Assembly: GCF_051622035.1 (NCBI RefSeq)
Contig: NC_135356.1
Span: 11,766,079 to 11,830,078, forward strand
DNA length: 64,000 nt
Source of the DNA: Arctopsyche grandis
Lineage: Eukaryota; Arthropoda; Insecta; Trichoptera; Hydropsychidae
Direction of reading: 5' to 3'
Below the pieces are notes generated by a model that ran no database searches, had not been told where the DNA came from, and worked only from the letters and a program-made list of their open reading frames with translations. The translations under genes and the position numbers were made by a program. Numbering within the stretch: position 1 is the stretch's first letter; each line of letters opens with the position of its first letter. Shown one piece after another: positions 11,134 to 23,162 of this stretch.

Positions 11134-12597
11134 TTATCAATAATAATTTCAGGTTCGTTGTCAAAATCATATAAAGAGTTATTACTTGGGAATTGATTAT
11201 TATCGATTCATTCATTTTCAGAATCAGTAGAGCTGCGGAATTATTAATAATTAAAAATATATTTAATTTTTTTGAAAAAAAAAAAAACTCATGCGATCGC
11301 AATCATAATCACAATCTGTTAAGATCTATGCGGGATGCTTTGGATAATGTAATACATACAAGACGGTTTTTTTTTTTAAACCAGTGTGATCAGATCAATT
11401 TACAAACCTCATTTACGTTTCACTTACGATTCCAATTCTGGAAAAAATTTGCCTCTTATCAGATCGTTTTCATACTTTGACACATTACTCATTTTGGTCA
11501 TCAATTTAAGTAAATGGATCCTCCGCCATTACGATAGAGATAAAATATCGTTTAAGACGCGTTTGAAGTTTGCAAATTTGAAATCTTGGTGACGTCTATG
11601 TAGTCTTTAGTTTTATACATAGATGGCGGTAGTAAGATAAAATTATTGGTATTTTTATTCAAAATAATAATTTTGATTATATGTATATTCAAATTTTTTA
11701 TTATAATGTGGGTTTCGAGGGAACCAGGTTGTTCCTCCTCCACCAGTCATGACTGAATGACTGGAAGTCCTCCTATTTTTTGAGCTTCTGGTTTTACTTC
11801 GCCGTCGGTCCCGATTACCGTGGCGTTGTTCTTTATCGAATATGACATTGGCGCCCGCTTCTGTGAGTCAGGACCGAATGACTGAGTGACAGCTCCAATG
11901 TCTCTTTGGGGTCGCCTCATCACTCCCCACCTTTCGTCTTGGTGACACATGATCGCGGCTTTAAGTTGCCCGTGGAACCTCTACCATCCCATTTGCTCCA
12001 GTCAACCTATTTAAATTTTTAAATAGTGTTCTCCAATTGTCGTCCTTGGTCGGCTAGTTTTGACGGCTAACAGTTAATTTTGCTAGTGCATAACGGTAAA
12101 AATATAATGGTAAAAATAACACTTTTTTCTACATGTTTCGCCCGATGTTTGCGGGATGCTTTGGATAATTTTGTACATACATGACGGTTTTGCGCTCTTT
12201 TTTGTTTTTTAAAACCAGTCTGATCAGATCCTTTTTTTGATTATACATATGTATAATCAAATTTTTTAATATAATGTGGGTTTTGTGGGAACGACCGACA
12301 TTATATGCGCAAGCGTTGGCCATGAGGCGCGTATTTTTGACCAATAAATCATATACATATCCATGAGTATTTTTGAATTTTTTCGCGTTCGATTCATTAG
12401 GATATCCTTGTGGAATACAATAAATTTCAGATATATACTATTACTAGTAAGCAAATAGTTGAAAAACAACAATTTTGGGGTTGAGGAAAATTTTTTCGAA
12501 TCAATAAGGATTTACATATATTTAATATACATATAATATAAAATAATAATATTTAATATATAATATACAAGAAATAATTAAAATAAAGTACTTACCG
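11134..12597. other. AT-rich spacer with transposon debris
   Basis: Holds A/T tracts, two related words (GCGGGATGCTTTGGATAAT at 11332 and 12159, also at 10208) and a GC-richer stretch at 11745-11990 without a recognisable domain. Open frames of 63-95 codons here are repeated in every array copy because the DNA is repeated; none shows a motif. I see no gene. Confidence 0.4.
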
Positions 12598-12727
12598 TTG
12601 CCTGACGATGGTATACACATTTGAAGTACCGCCATCCCAAAGGTCTGCTTCTACAGCGTGGGCAGAGTTCTGCTGTTAAATTTATGGCGAATGCAAAGAG
12701 CTTCAATAACTTTTTTAATATAATTTC
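12598..12727. repeat. R130 repeat module (copy A)
   Basis: Starts TTGCCTGACGATGGTATAC and ends near AATATAATTTCT. Same module as inside 8283-8412, with further copies at 14746, 18512, 22827, 28364 and 33901. Confidence 0.75.
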
Positions 12728-12933
12728 TAAATGTCGGTGTGACTGCAATATTAAAGCATGTGCTACGCGAATGTACTTCTGACAAATTGTTTACCGTAAG
12801 TTTGTTTTGTGACAATCTGCCCAGTACGCGGCTTTTTTTCCATTGACAGATTTTGCAATACTTTTATTATCTATCTACCGCCACCCACATAATCTCAACG
12901 TTAAAGTACTCTTTATTTTAAATTTAAAAAGCT

Positions 12934-13330
12934 TCAGACATTTTCGATAGGCTTTAGGTCTGGTGATTTGCCTGGCCAAGGAAGTAACCGGATATTATGG
13001 AAGGCCAGGAAGTTTTTTACTTTCGTTTTTATGTACCAAGGTGCATTATTTTGCATAAAATGGTATGCTGTACCTGCAGTCGTAATGTCTACTATTGAAG
13101 GCAAAAACACATTTTGCAGAGCAATCAGGTACTGATCCTGATGCATAGTCCCTTTGACAAAAAAGGGGACCTGGGTCAGCTGAGCTTATGGATGTACAAA
13201 TCGTAATTTTTGTTATTTTTACGATACAATCGTCTTAGAATGCTTCTTTGGCCCTTCTGCGAATAAATTCTTCATCTGAGTCAATAAAGCTAGATGCATT
13301 ATTTTATATGTATTACTTTTTTGTGTTTCC
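12934..13330 (-). pseudogene. Tc1-like transposase relic (copy A, internally deleted)
   Basis: Minus strand. Residues HFMQNNAPWYI, then KKVKNFLAFHNIRLL, then PWPGKSPDLKPIENV match the DNAP and WPxxSPDLNPIEN blocks of Tc1 transposases, which carry the second catalytic aspartate and its downstream helix. The last acidic residue of the triad should lie just beyond ENV but the frame stops there. Compared with copy B, about 189 bp of the upstream coding part is deleted. The piggyBac-type MITE at 13362 lies just upstream. Confidence 0.8.
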
Positions 13331-13361
13331 GAAGGTTTGAATTTTTATTAAACGACTTTAA

Positions 13362-13499
13362 CCCTTTGTGGCCCAACCTCTTTTTTTTTTTTTCTCTGGT
13401 AACGCTAAAATCGAAGTGGTGTCGAAATCGAACCACTGGGACACTAGGGAAAAATATTGAAATTGTGGTCATTCCACGGCACCACTGGGACACAAAGGG
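13362..13499. mobile_element. piggyBac-type MITE at TTAA (copy A)
   Basis: 138 bp bounded by TTAA on both sides (13358-13361 and 13500-13503). The terminal repeats are CCCTTTGTGGCCCA and, inverted, CCCTTTGTGTCCCA, matching at 13 of 14 positions. TTAA duplication plus CCCTTTG ends is the piggyBac signature. Too short to code. Confidence 0.85.
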
Positions 13500-13722
13500 T
13501 TAAGCAAATGTCACATTCGTATGGTTTTTATCCAATGTGATTTGTTTTGTTTATCGTGAGGTCCTATTGTTGAGCAAACGACTTTAAACAAGTTTCACAT
13601 TTATTTGATTTTTCCCTTTTGACAGTCCCTTTGACAAAAAAGGGGCGAATGTATGGAAAGACATTCCATCCTTCTTATGATATTGAAAAATTTATTGAGG
13701 ACATGAAATTACATAATTTTTG

Positions 13723-13898
13723 CGCCACGCATTGCTGCACACAACCTCGTCGACAGATTTCGTGCTTCCCCTCGGGCCTTCTCGTAAAATTGATATACGG
13801 ACGTCGAATTGCCGTAGCGTTTTGTGAGTTTCTCAATTAGTAGCTGGTAGTCGTCCTGCCTACCTCCGAGGTACCTGACCCATCGTATGTCGGGATTC
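13723..13898 (-). pseudogene. Gypsy gag remnant, array deleted (copy A)
   Basis: Holds less than one copy of the 174-bp gag repeat (ending near 13859), joined directly to CTCCGAGGTACCTGACCC, which in copy B lies about 820 bp further on at 25098. The deletion removed about five repeat units. Confidence 0.75.
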
Positions 13899-14040
13899 TC
13901 AGGCAAAATTTTACCGTGGCCGCACAGGTGATAATAGTAATCCCATGGAAATGTCTAGTGGCCGCACCAAATTTAATCAAATAAATTAAAGTTACAAAAA
14001 AAATGGATCAATTTGTTCATAAAATAAAAGAAATTTTAAC

Positions 14041-14275
14041 ATTTTGCAGTGGAAATTGCTCAATAGTCCTTTCTTCCAGTGCAAGCCGCATTGCTGCTTC
14101 TAAGTTTGCGTCTGTCAGCTGGTTTCTAAATTTTGTGCAATTACACTGAATGATCTTTCGCAATATACGGTAGTGGGAAATATAGATAATATTAATAAAA
14201 CAATTGTTGCCAAATCTTTATATTGGTTTCATTGTCAACGTATATTTCCGACCAAAATTTTTGAACCGAAATATT
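14041..14275 (-). pseudogene. hAT transposase C-terminal relic
   Basis: Minus strand. FWSEIY is followed by IFPTTVYCERSFSV, the hAT dimerisation region with its CERSFS motif. After one frameshift comes LTDANLEAAMRLALEERTI. It is a different hAT lineage from the ZBED5-like relics. It lies in the part of copy A that has no counterpart in copy B, so it is a single-copy relic. Confidence 0.75.
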
Positions 14276-14745
14276 ATTAAAATGCAAATTAAGTACTTGA
14301 TCGTGATTAATTTCTAATAATGCATATTTTACGTTAGCCCAGTTAATTAATCTCAAAACTGAAAATGATTTTAATCCATTTTGTAGTACTATGAAATTTT
14401 AATTTGTCATCATAATAAAAGGGGAAGATATAAAAGAAACAGTTTTAAAAAAATTGAATTCTTCGAACCTTATATCAAGTTCCAGATTCAGAGATTAAAG
14501 ACACTATTATTTGAGTTGTGTCTGTCATCTTAATATGTCATGGCATGTAGTCCGACCGATCTGTGAGGTGGATTATATGCCATCTCGCTTGCACCTAACA
14601 TATTACGCGATACAACCATATATACAAAAATATATCCAAACTTAGTAAAGATTGGCTAGTCTCCGCTCTGGTAACTCAAAAACGTGATTTTTTGTTGCTC
14701 AGTGTAATTGGTGATTAGTTTTAATAATCGTTTATATTTTTCCAC
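14276..14745. other. No feature seen
   Basis: AT-rich DNA specific to copy A. Its end (14700-14745) is the tail of the R307 repeat seen at 8230-8282. Confidence 0.35.
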
Positions 14746-15125
14746 ATTGCCTGACGATGGTATACACATTTGAAGTACCGCCATCCCAAAGGTGTTATTT
14801 TTTCATTTCTTTCTTAGTCTGCCTCTACAGCGTGGGCAGCGTTCTGCTGTTAAATTTATGGCGAATCCAAAGAGCTTCAATAACTTTTTTAATATAATTT
14901 ATGAGCATTTCGCCAGTGCACCCTAGCCGAAAAATGACAATTTCTTTGATGTCTTTCTCTGTGTTATCGTATTGCTGGATCGATATTAATAATTTCATCA
15001 GTGGACATCCTTTTTATGATATTGTAGAATTTATTGAGGACACGTGATGTAATTTCAATACACTAACCTTTTTGTCCTTTTGTAATATTGATGAACGCTG
15101 TTCTAGTTATGTGCAGACGTTTTCG
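14746..15125. repeat. R130 module and following block
   Basis: Another R130 copy (14746-14905), followed after about 100 bp by the block also found at 9145-9260 (TTATGATATTGTAGAATTTA onward). Confidence 0.65.
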
Positions 15126-15405
15126 ATGGCCACATTTTAACACCCACACACAAAGTGTTTTTTAGTTCAAACCTATTTCACTTTTACAAAAGAATGCACA
15201 ATTTTAATGTGAAAAAAAATCTTCATCCTGCATACATCACAATCTGTTAAGATGTATGCAGGACGCTTTGGATAATTTAGTACATACATGACGGTTTTGA
15301 GCTCATTTTTTGGTTTTTTAAACCAGTCTGATCAGATCCTTCTTTTGAGCCGTCTCTGTTCTCTGAATAGGACAACACATTTGAAGGACACGTTTGTGCT
15401 ACTAG

Positions 15406-15565
15406 TGTAACATAGAGATTAGGTGGGTGGCGCTCGTGGACCGATGGTTTACGAGCGCTAATCACCTGATCTCTCATTCGCGCCAAAATGTCATAAACGA
15501 CTTCTAAAACAGTCCTGCGTCTTTCTCTCCGATTGTGGAAGCCCCCTCTTCACGTCCCCGCAACA
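15406..15565 (+). mobile_element. Deleted Gypsy LTR, plus orientation
   Basis: TGTAACATAGAGATTAGG to CCCGCAACA, the same LTR family as 10818-11133 but in the opposite orientation and reduced to 160 bp by an internal deletion that removed the TATA region. A further scrap of the same family lies at about 16115-16190. Confidence 0.7.
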
Positions 15566-15599
15566 TTTCTACAACACCTTGATCAAGCACTGGTTCTTT

Positions 15600-16120
15600 A
15601 GCAGGGGGAAATTCTAATAGTAGATTGCACAAAGTGGACGATCCAAGGTTTCCTCACTTCTCACCAGACGTATACTGAAGCTGTACTTCCAGTATCGTCA
15701 GCCGATCAAGGCCGAGCTGATCGGGACTCGGTGACGAGAACGTGGGCCACGTAAACACCAATGTTTACGCGGCGACCGTTGGCGAACAAGTCGTGTACGC
15801 TGACCAGGGTGGTCAGCACCAAAAAACATCGGCCAAATCGTGGGTCGTAAGGCCACGAAAGCCGACCATCAGACAAGTAGTCTGAACAAAGGGCACATGA
15901 GCACGCATCGGTATTCGGTCGAAGGGTTTCGATCAAAACACCCACGACTCCGAGGTCGACCAACGATGCAACATTTTGGCTAGAGAACCTATTGTGATGG
16001 CCGCGTCGAGAGGAAGGTGTTGGGGCGTGGAGTCGGGCAGCTGCAGCAGCTGGAGCAGCCTCGGCACGACTCCCTGCTGGATGAGGCTGGCCTTCTGCTG
16101 ACGAGGGCTGCTGTCGATGA
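15600..16120. other. GC-rich island of unknown origin
   Basis: Clearly richer in G and C than its neighbours. 15762-15975 runs TGTTTACGCGG to GATGCAACA, which could be an LTR in minus orientation, and TTGGTGTTTACG on its inner side could be a primer site. No recognisable protein is encoded, and the 85-codon minus-strand frame at 15706-15963 has no family signal. Confidence 0.3.
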
Positions 16121-16957
16121 GTTAGGCGATCCTATTGGCCGTTAGATACGGCTTACTCATTCGGCGAGGACATTTTGGCGCGAACGAACCTACACTATTA
16201 TGTTCGTCGGCAATCACGCGGTCTTTGTTTCCTTTCTTTTCGGTCAATGACGTTCTGTCCTAACTGGTATCTTCTAATATAAATATTACATCTATTCAAT
16301 TATATAATACTAGTGGCCATGTTTTATGATGTATTTATGAAGTGAATTATGATGAACGATGATATTTTTTCCCATCTATTAGTACACAATGAAATAAAAT
16401 TGAGTTTGAAATGTTACAAGTTTTCGTCAATTTCTCAGAAAAATAATAATAAATCATCCATCGGATGGCTTGTAAATGTAACTGTTGGAAATTTCTTTTT
16501 CATTCCATAAGGATTTTCATGTGTTTAATATATTATAATACAATTCAATACAACGACGATTTTATTGTATGTATGTAGGTTAAGGATTGCGGTAATTCTC
16601 TTTTTTTGTGGTGGTTCAATGTTATTCTTCTGTGTAATAGATATTGTATTTTACATTATGGGGATAGGGTGATTGAGACGAAGGTGTTGGTTATGCACAA
16701 AAATTTATTTACATACATATGTAAATAGGGTATTTTTCCCTGTGTGTATGTACCTACGTATGTTTTGAATTCTCGCTGTTTTCATCCTTGTATGGCAAGA
16801 AAATCCACTATTGTTTCTTCTCATCGGCCGTCTTCTTACAATAATTTAAATCAACTGACAGGCGCGATTTTTAAAACATACATCTGAGTCAATAGAGAAA
16901 GTTAAAGAAGTTTCCAAACTATTTTTACAACACCTATGGGCTATGTATATGTATAAC

Positions 16958-17402
16958 ATGAAAACAACTCTTGCAATATTTTCCGTAAGTATGATTCCTG
17001 GGTTCAGAATCCATTATTCGGGACAGCTAAACCAGTAGGCTTAAGCGCCTTAAAAATCTAATTAATTTAATTAGTGACTGATTTGAAACAAAAATACAAA
17101 GATCAGCCTTTAAATGATTTCTGGGTGAGTTGAGTTTGTCAGAAGAGTACCCCAATTTTTTAAAACAAGCCATTATTGTTTTACTTCCGTTTTCTACAAC
17201 CTATGTATTTATGCGAAGCGCGATTTTCTTATTATGCTGCAACGAAGTCAAAGTGCAGGGACAGGCTCGACAGCATACCAGATATTATGTAGAATACAAC
17301 CTACCAATATTGTGTCTGATATCAAGAAGATATGCAATTCAAGGACTTACATATATCATCAAAGTCATTAAGTGCTTTATTTATTCATATTTTTATGTTT
17401 AG
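16958..17402 (+). pseudogene. ZBED5-like hAT transposase relic (copy B)
   Basis: Copy of the relic at 6729-7173 at offset 10,229; the 90-codon open part has the same translation. Confidence 0.7.
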
Positions 17403-17566
17403 AGGTATTTTTCTAATAGTTTTGATATATCTTCGACATATTAAAAATACTAATATCTATTTTTAATTTATCATAGGGCTCTACATTATCGTTCCAGGGC
17501 CTGGGATTCTTCTATATATCTACCTAGATATTTACATATGTTCATACATAATCGAAATATGATGAC

Positions 17567-17668
17567 TACAGGTAGGATAGTCACAGTGCTATTCATTGTT
17601 CGGCAAACCTTAAACAATGCATTTACAACCTTTGAACAATACACGGCCCCCTCAGGCTCCGGTGACTA
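17567..17668. mobile_element. hAT-type MITE, copy 3 duplicated
   Basis: Same insertion as 7338-7439, with the same ATGATGAC duplication at both sides. It was copied with the unit and is not an independent insertion. Confidence 0.85.
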
Positions 17669-18251
17669 ATGATGACTGTTACGTTCGTCCCTGGTCTAGC
17701 CTACTCGTGGTATTTTGCGACAGTGTCTTTTTTCAGTCATGGCGGCAGTTTCTTGTGTTTGATTATACGTCACACTTCCCAAAATATGTTTATACCATTT
17801 TTTAGATCCTGAGACAATATATATTGTCGCCAGAATCCTGGTGCTTAGCCAACCAAAATACTGTCGATTATTATCGGATCTAGATCCTGAGACAATCTGT
17901 CATTGTCATGGCGGTAGATATTAGGGTTTCTGAAAATCCGGGTTTTCAAAACCCGACGTATCCGGGTCCACAATTTTGAAAACCCGGTGGATTCGGGTCC
18001 CAAATTAAAATCAAAAATTTCCAAATTTTGAATTCTTGTTTCATTATACGATTCTGGAAAAAAATTATAGAAGGAGGTAAAAAACATATAATAAAGAAAT
18101 ACAAATATATTACAGTATATCAGTATATAAAAATAATATATGGGTGAAATTCTAAATTTAGCGAAATTTCAGTACGCCGTATTGTTTACGTCTGCATTCC
18201 ACTATTCGTAGATTTCTCTGAAGCTAATGCTGGGGAGGGAGATTATTATCT

Positions 18252-19340
18252 TTTCTGAGAGATTATTATCTTTTATTACCCTTTCGTGAAAATTGTAGTC
18301 ACATTTCGAAGATAATTTTTATTAGTTAAGTCTCTTTTTAAGATTCTCCATGTTAGAAAACCGGTGTTTCTAGCTGTCCTTCGCCAACAAGGAATTATCC
18401 TATGTGTTCTTTGGCAATTTCTCGGTTGACGTCTCCTCTCTTTTCGTTCGTTTACTATATTCTAAATGATAATTGGTGATTAATTTTAATAAACGTTTAT
18501 ATTTTTCCACATTGCCTGACGAGGGTATACACATTTGAAGTACCGCCATCCCAAAGATCTGCTTCTACAGCGTGGGCAGAGTTCTGCTGTTAAATTTATG
18601 GCGAATGCAAAGAGCTTCAATAACTTTTTTAATATAATTTCTGAGCGTTTCGCTAGTGCATCCGGAGCCGGGTTTTAAGTCATTACCCGGCCGGGTCGAG
18701 CCGAGTCCAGAAATCCTAGCAGTTATCTCTCAGGTCTGTCAGCGCCCAATAACTGGAGATTCGCAAATCATTTTTGTGTTTGGTAATATTTCACATTTTC
18801 CAAAATACTAAAACTTGTATCAACGATTTATTTTTAACAAGTTATATTCGTTGATAGAGTCGTCGATATTTGAAATTGATGTTTTTGTGCCACGAATTGC
18901 ATTCAGGAGTCGGATTTCTTTCATTGCCGAATAGGTGAATGATTTCGTGCATTGACTCTTCTGAGAGATTATTATCTTTTATTACCCTATTGTGTAAATT
19001 TTTGTCACATTTCGAGGATAATTTTTATTAGTTAAGTCTCTTTTTAAGGTTCTCCATGTTAGAAAACCGGTGTTTCTAGCTGTCCTTCGCCAACGAGGAA
19101 TTCTCCTATGTGTTCTTTAGCAATTTCTCGGTTGACGTCTCCTCTCTTTTCGTTCGTTTTTTATATTCTAATTGATAATTTGGTGATTATTTTTGATAAT
19201 CGTATATATTTTTCCACATTGCCTGACGATGGTATACACATTTGAAGTACCGCCATCCCAAAGGTGCTATGTTTTCATTTCTTTCTTAGTCTGAGGCTCT
19301 TAGGCAGAGTTCTGCTGTTAAATTTGTGGCGAATGTATGG
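18252..19340. repeat. R307 direct repeats (copy B)
   Basis: Duplicate of 8023-9110: two R307 copies at about 18252 and 18956, with an R130 module beginning near 18512. Confidence 0.7.
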
Positions 19341-19508
19341 AAAGACATGCCATCTTTCTCATTTTATTGTCATAAGACATCCTTCTTATGATATTGTAGA
19401 ATTTATTGAGGACACGTGATGTAATTTCAATACACACACCTTTTTGTCCTTTTGTAATTTTGATGAACGCTGTTCTAGTTACATATGTGCAGACGTTTTC
19501 GATTGCTT

Positions 19509-19774
19509 CCAATCCCGGAAGGTTACTTCAGCACCGGGATTGCGGTGCTGGGAATTTCCGATCCCGGGATCCCGGTGCTAGCACCGGGATTTGAAATGTA
19601 TAAGAAAAAAAAGTTCAATTGCATGTTTTCATATCTCATAAACGTTCAATTGCGATTTGCAAACTCTCCCGATGTTTCACGCAAAATATACACCCATGTT
19701 GGCGTACTAATTTTGGGATTTTGGCTACATTATTTAAATTTTCGGTTCGCATCCATAAATTTCTAAGATTAAAT
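19509..19774. repeat. GC-rich palindromic-head repeat (copy B)
   Basis: Duplicate of 9280-9545 at offset 10,229. Confidence 0.6.
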
Positions 19775-20649
19775 AAAACACATCCGAAAATTTTATAAAG
19801 TAAAAAACATCGCTTCATTGATTCGTTTTTTACATATAGTAATCTATGTATTTGAGGAATATAAGAAGGATAAAAAACAAAATTCGATAATCGAACATAC
19901 ATATGTATGTATGTACTTACACGTTCACACATACCGGCAATGAGCATTTTCAATACAAATTGAACACAAATGTAGGACAACTTACACAAGACAAAAGTTC
20001 TACTTCCGGCTTACGAATTCCGACCAAAAAAGAATACAAATATAAATTTTCATCTAAATATGTTCAGGGCGTTGAAATAATCGTTTTCACAACATTTTTG
20101 TCTTTTCGGTTACGAATTTTGTGATTCATAACCGGAATGATTTTTGATTTGATTTTTGATTTGATTTTTGATGAAAAAAAATCACGAAGTGATTATTTTC
20201 ACTCAACCATGTGTCTCAAAGTTAATTTTTTTCTTCATGGCTCTATAGTATTCTGATTTCTAACTGGCATCTTCAGACGATCTCTTCTGATATAAATATT
20301 GCATCTATTAAATTATAATAGAATCGTAATTCCGATCAACGGAATTGATAATTTATTAATAATTAAAATATTTAATTTTTTTGAATTAAAAATTCATCCG
20401 ATCGCAATCATAATCATAATCTGTTAAGATGTATGCGGGATGCTTTGGATGTTTGAGACCGAAAGCAGATTGAGTCTTAAATAAAAACTAAGGAATGATT
20501 GGTTGTTTTATGATATCCTCAGACAGCAACCTCCTGACGCCAATCCTCAGGAATTTTCTCCTGCGGTTCCCAAGTGTTCTATCTCTGGATACTGTTTACT
20601 TTATCTACACACAGTATGTAGTAACAACAATATTCTGAAACAACTGGTT

Positions 20650-21046
20650 TCATGACTTTTTCGTTGAAATTTCGAAAACTCCGATTTTCCGCACGAAGTC
20701 CACTCCTAGCAGGACTTCGTCATGGATATCGGCCACGGCGAAATTTCACTTGATTATGATTATGATTTGCTCATGCACTTGATCTTGACCTCTGCACCGG
20801 TGTCGAAAAATCTCTGCACCGGTGTCGACAACCATTTGACACGGTATGTCACCAATCGTTGCCCGCCAATGTAAGCTCGCTGGGTGGTCCTCTCTCGCCT
20901 TTGAATGCCGCCAAATGCAATGCATGGCACATGGCATTCTGTCCATGGCACGAAGTAGCTCAGCTGTCGTCAGATCTCTTCGGTCGCCGACTATTTCTAT
21001 TTCTTCGTTGCTCTGCTCATCTCCGATTCCACTTGACTGACACCAA
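20650..21046 (-). pseudogene. Gypsy primer site, gag start and protease remnant (unit 1)
   Basis: As at 10421-10817: tRNA-Leu-type primer start, gag N-terminus, DTG core and LLG hairpin of the protease. It lacks the 110-bp insert that later units carry between the protease pieces. Confidence 0.75.
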
Positions 21047-21362
21047 TGTTGCGTGGACGTGAGGTGGGGGCTTCCAGAATCGGAGAGAAAGACGCAGGAA
21101 GTTGTAGTAGCGGTTTATTGGTCTGCTCTCGTTGGCGCTCCAGGTCGGAATGCTTTCCAGACCGAGAGCGCCCCATATTTATACCCGTTGGGCACAATAC
21201 ACATACATGTAAACTATTGGTCGATGAGTGGGGCGATCCCATTGGCCGTTACATACGGCTTATTCATTAGGCGAGGACATTTTTGCGCGAGCGAGAGATC
21301 AGGTGATCAGCGCTCGTAAGCCATTGGTCCACGAGCACCACCCACTCAATCTCTACGTTACA
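21047..21362 (-). mobile_element. Ty3/Gypsy LTR (unit 1)
   Basis: Copy of the 316-bp LTR, with TTTGCGCG near 21285 and CACTCAATC near 21342 where copy A has TTGGCGCG and CACCTAATC. Confidence 0.85.
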
Positions 21363-22826
21363 TTATCAATAATAATTTCAGGTTCGTTGTCAAAATCATA
21401 TAAAGAGTTATTACTTGGGAATTGATTATTATCGATTCATTCATTTTCAGAATCAGTAGAGCTGCAGAATTATTAATAATTAAAAATATATTTAATTTTT
21501 TTGAAAAAAAAAAAAACTCGTGCGATCGCAATCATAATCACAATCTGTTAAGATCTATGCGGGATGCTTTGGATAATGTAATACATACAAGACGGTTTTT
21601 TTTTTTAAACCAGTGTGATCAGATCAATTTACAAACCTCATTTACGTTTCACTTACGATTCCAATTCTGGAAAAAATTTGCCTCTTATCAGATCGTTTTC
21701 ATACTTTGACACATTACTCATTTTGGTCATCAATTTAAGTAAATGGATCCTCCGCCATTACGATAGAGATAAAATATCGTTTAAGACGCGTTTGAAGTTT
21801 GCAAATTTGAAATCTTGGTGACGTCTATGTAGTCTTTAGTTTTATACATAGATGGCGGTAGTAAGATAAAATTATTGGTATTTTTATTCAAAATAATAAT
21901 TTTGATTATATGTATATTCAAATTTTTTATTATAATGTGGGTTTCGAGGGAACCAGGTTGTTCCTCCTCCACCAGTCATGACTGAATGACTGGAAGTCCT
22001 CCTATTTTTTGAGCTTCTGGTTTTACTTCGCCGTCGGTCCCGATTACCGTGGCGTTGTTCTTTATCGAATATGACATTGGCGCCCGCTTCTGTGAGTCAG
22101 GACCGAATGACTGAGTGACAGCTCCAATGTCTCTTTGGGGTCGCCTCATCACTCCCCACCTTTCGTCTTGGTGACACATGATCGCGGCTTTAAGTTGCCC
22201 GTGGAACCTCTACCATCCCATTTGCTCCAGTCAACCTATTTAAATTTTTAAATAGTGTTCTCCAATTGTCGTCCTTGGTCGGCTAGTTTTGACGGCTAAC
22301 AGTTAATTTTGCTAGTGCATAACGGTAAAAATATAATGGTAAAAATAACACTTTTTTCTACATGTTTCGCCCGATGTTTGCGGGATGCTTTGGATAATTT
22401 TGTACATACATGACGGTTTTGCGCTCTTTTTTGTTTTTTAAAACCAGTCTGATCAGATCCTTTTTTTGATTATACATATGTATAATCAAATTTTTTAATA
22501 TAATGTGGGTTTTGTGGGAACGACCGACATTATATGCGCAAGCGTTGGCCATGAGGCGCGTATTTTTGACCAATAAATCATATACATATCCATGAGTATT
22601 TTTGAATTTTTTCGCGTTCGATTCATTAGGATATCCTTGTGGAATACAATAAATTTCAGATATATACTATTACTAGTAAGCAAATAGTTGAAAAACAACA
22701 ATTTTGGGGTTGAGGAAAATTTTTTCGAATCAATAAGGATTTACATATATTTAATATACATATAATATAAAATAATAATATTTAATATATAATATACAAG
22801 AAATAATTAAAATAAAGTACTTACCG
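21363..22826. other. AT-rich spacer (unit 1)
   Basis: Copy of 11134-12597. No gene seen. The poly-A tract near 21505 is followed by CTCGTGCG, not the CTCATGCG of copy A. Confidence 0.4.
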
Positions 22827-22956
22827 TTGCCTGACGATGGTATACACATTTGAAGTACCGCCATCCCAAAGGTCTGCTTCTACAGCGTGGGCAGAGTTCT
22901 GCTGTTAAATTTATGGCGAATGCAAAGAGCTTCAATAACTTTTTTAATATAATTTC
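22827..22956. repeat. R130 module (unit 1)
   Basis: Copy of 12598-12727. Confidence 0.7.
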
Positions 22957-23162
22957 TAAATGTCGGTGTGACTGCAATATTAAAGCATGTGCTACGCGAA
23001 TGTACTTCTGACAAATTGTTTACCGTAAGTTTGTTTTGTGACAATCTGCCCAGTACGCGGCTTTTTTTCCATTGACAGATTTTGCAATACTTTTATTATC
23101 TATCTACCGCCACCCACATAATCTCAACGTTAAAGTACTCTTTATTTTAAATTTTAAAAGCT

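Larger units (their letters stand above)
6316..16544. repeat. 10,229-bp duplicated unit, copy A
   Basis: From TTCAATACAACGACG at 6316, sequence is repeated at an offset of exactly 10,229 bp from 16545, with the same translated open frames in both copies up to about 13180. From about 13619 the offset becomes 10,418 because this copy lacks about 189 bp of the Tc1 relic. The homology ends near 13898, where copy A has lost about 820 bp including the 174-bp gag array. The last 2.65 kb (13899-16544) has no counterpart in copy B. Confidence 0.9.

Noticed and set aside
10531..11196. Several overlapping 63-88 codon frames on both strands, repeated in all units
   Set aside because: They cover the LTR and its inner flank; their conservation reflects DNA duplication, not protein selection.
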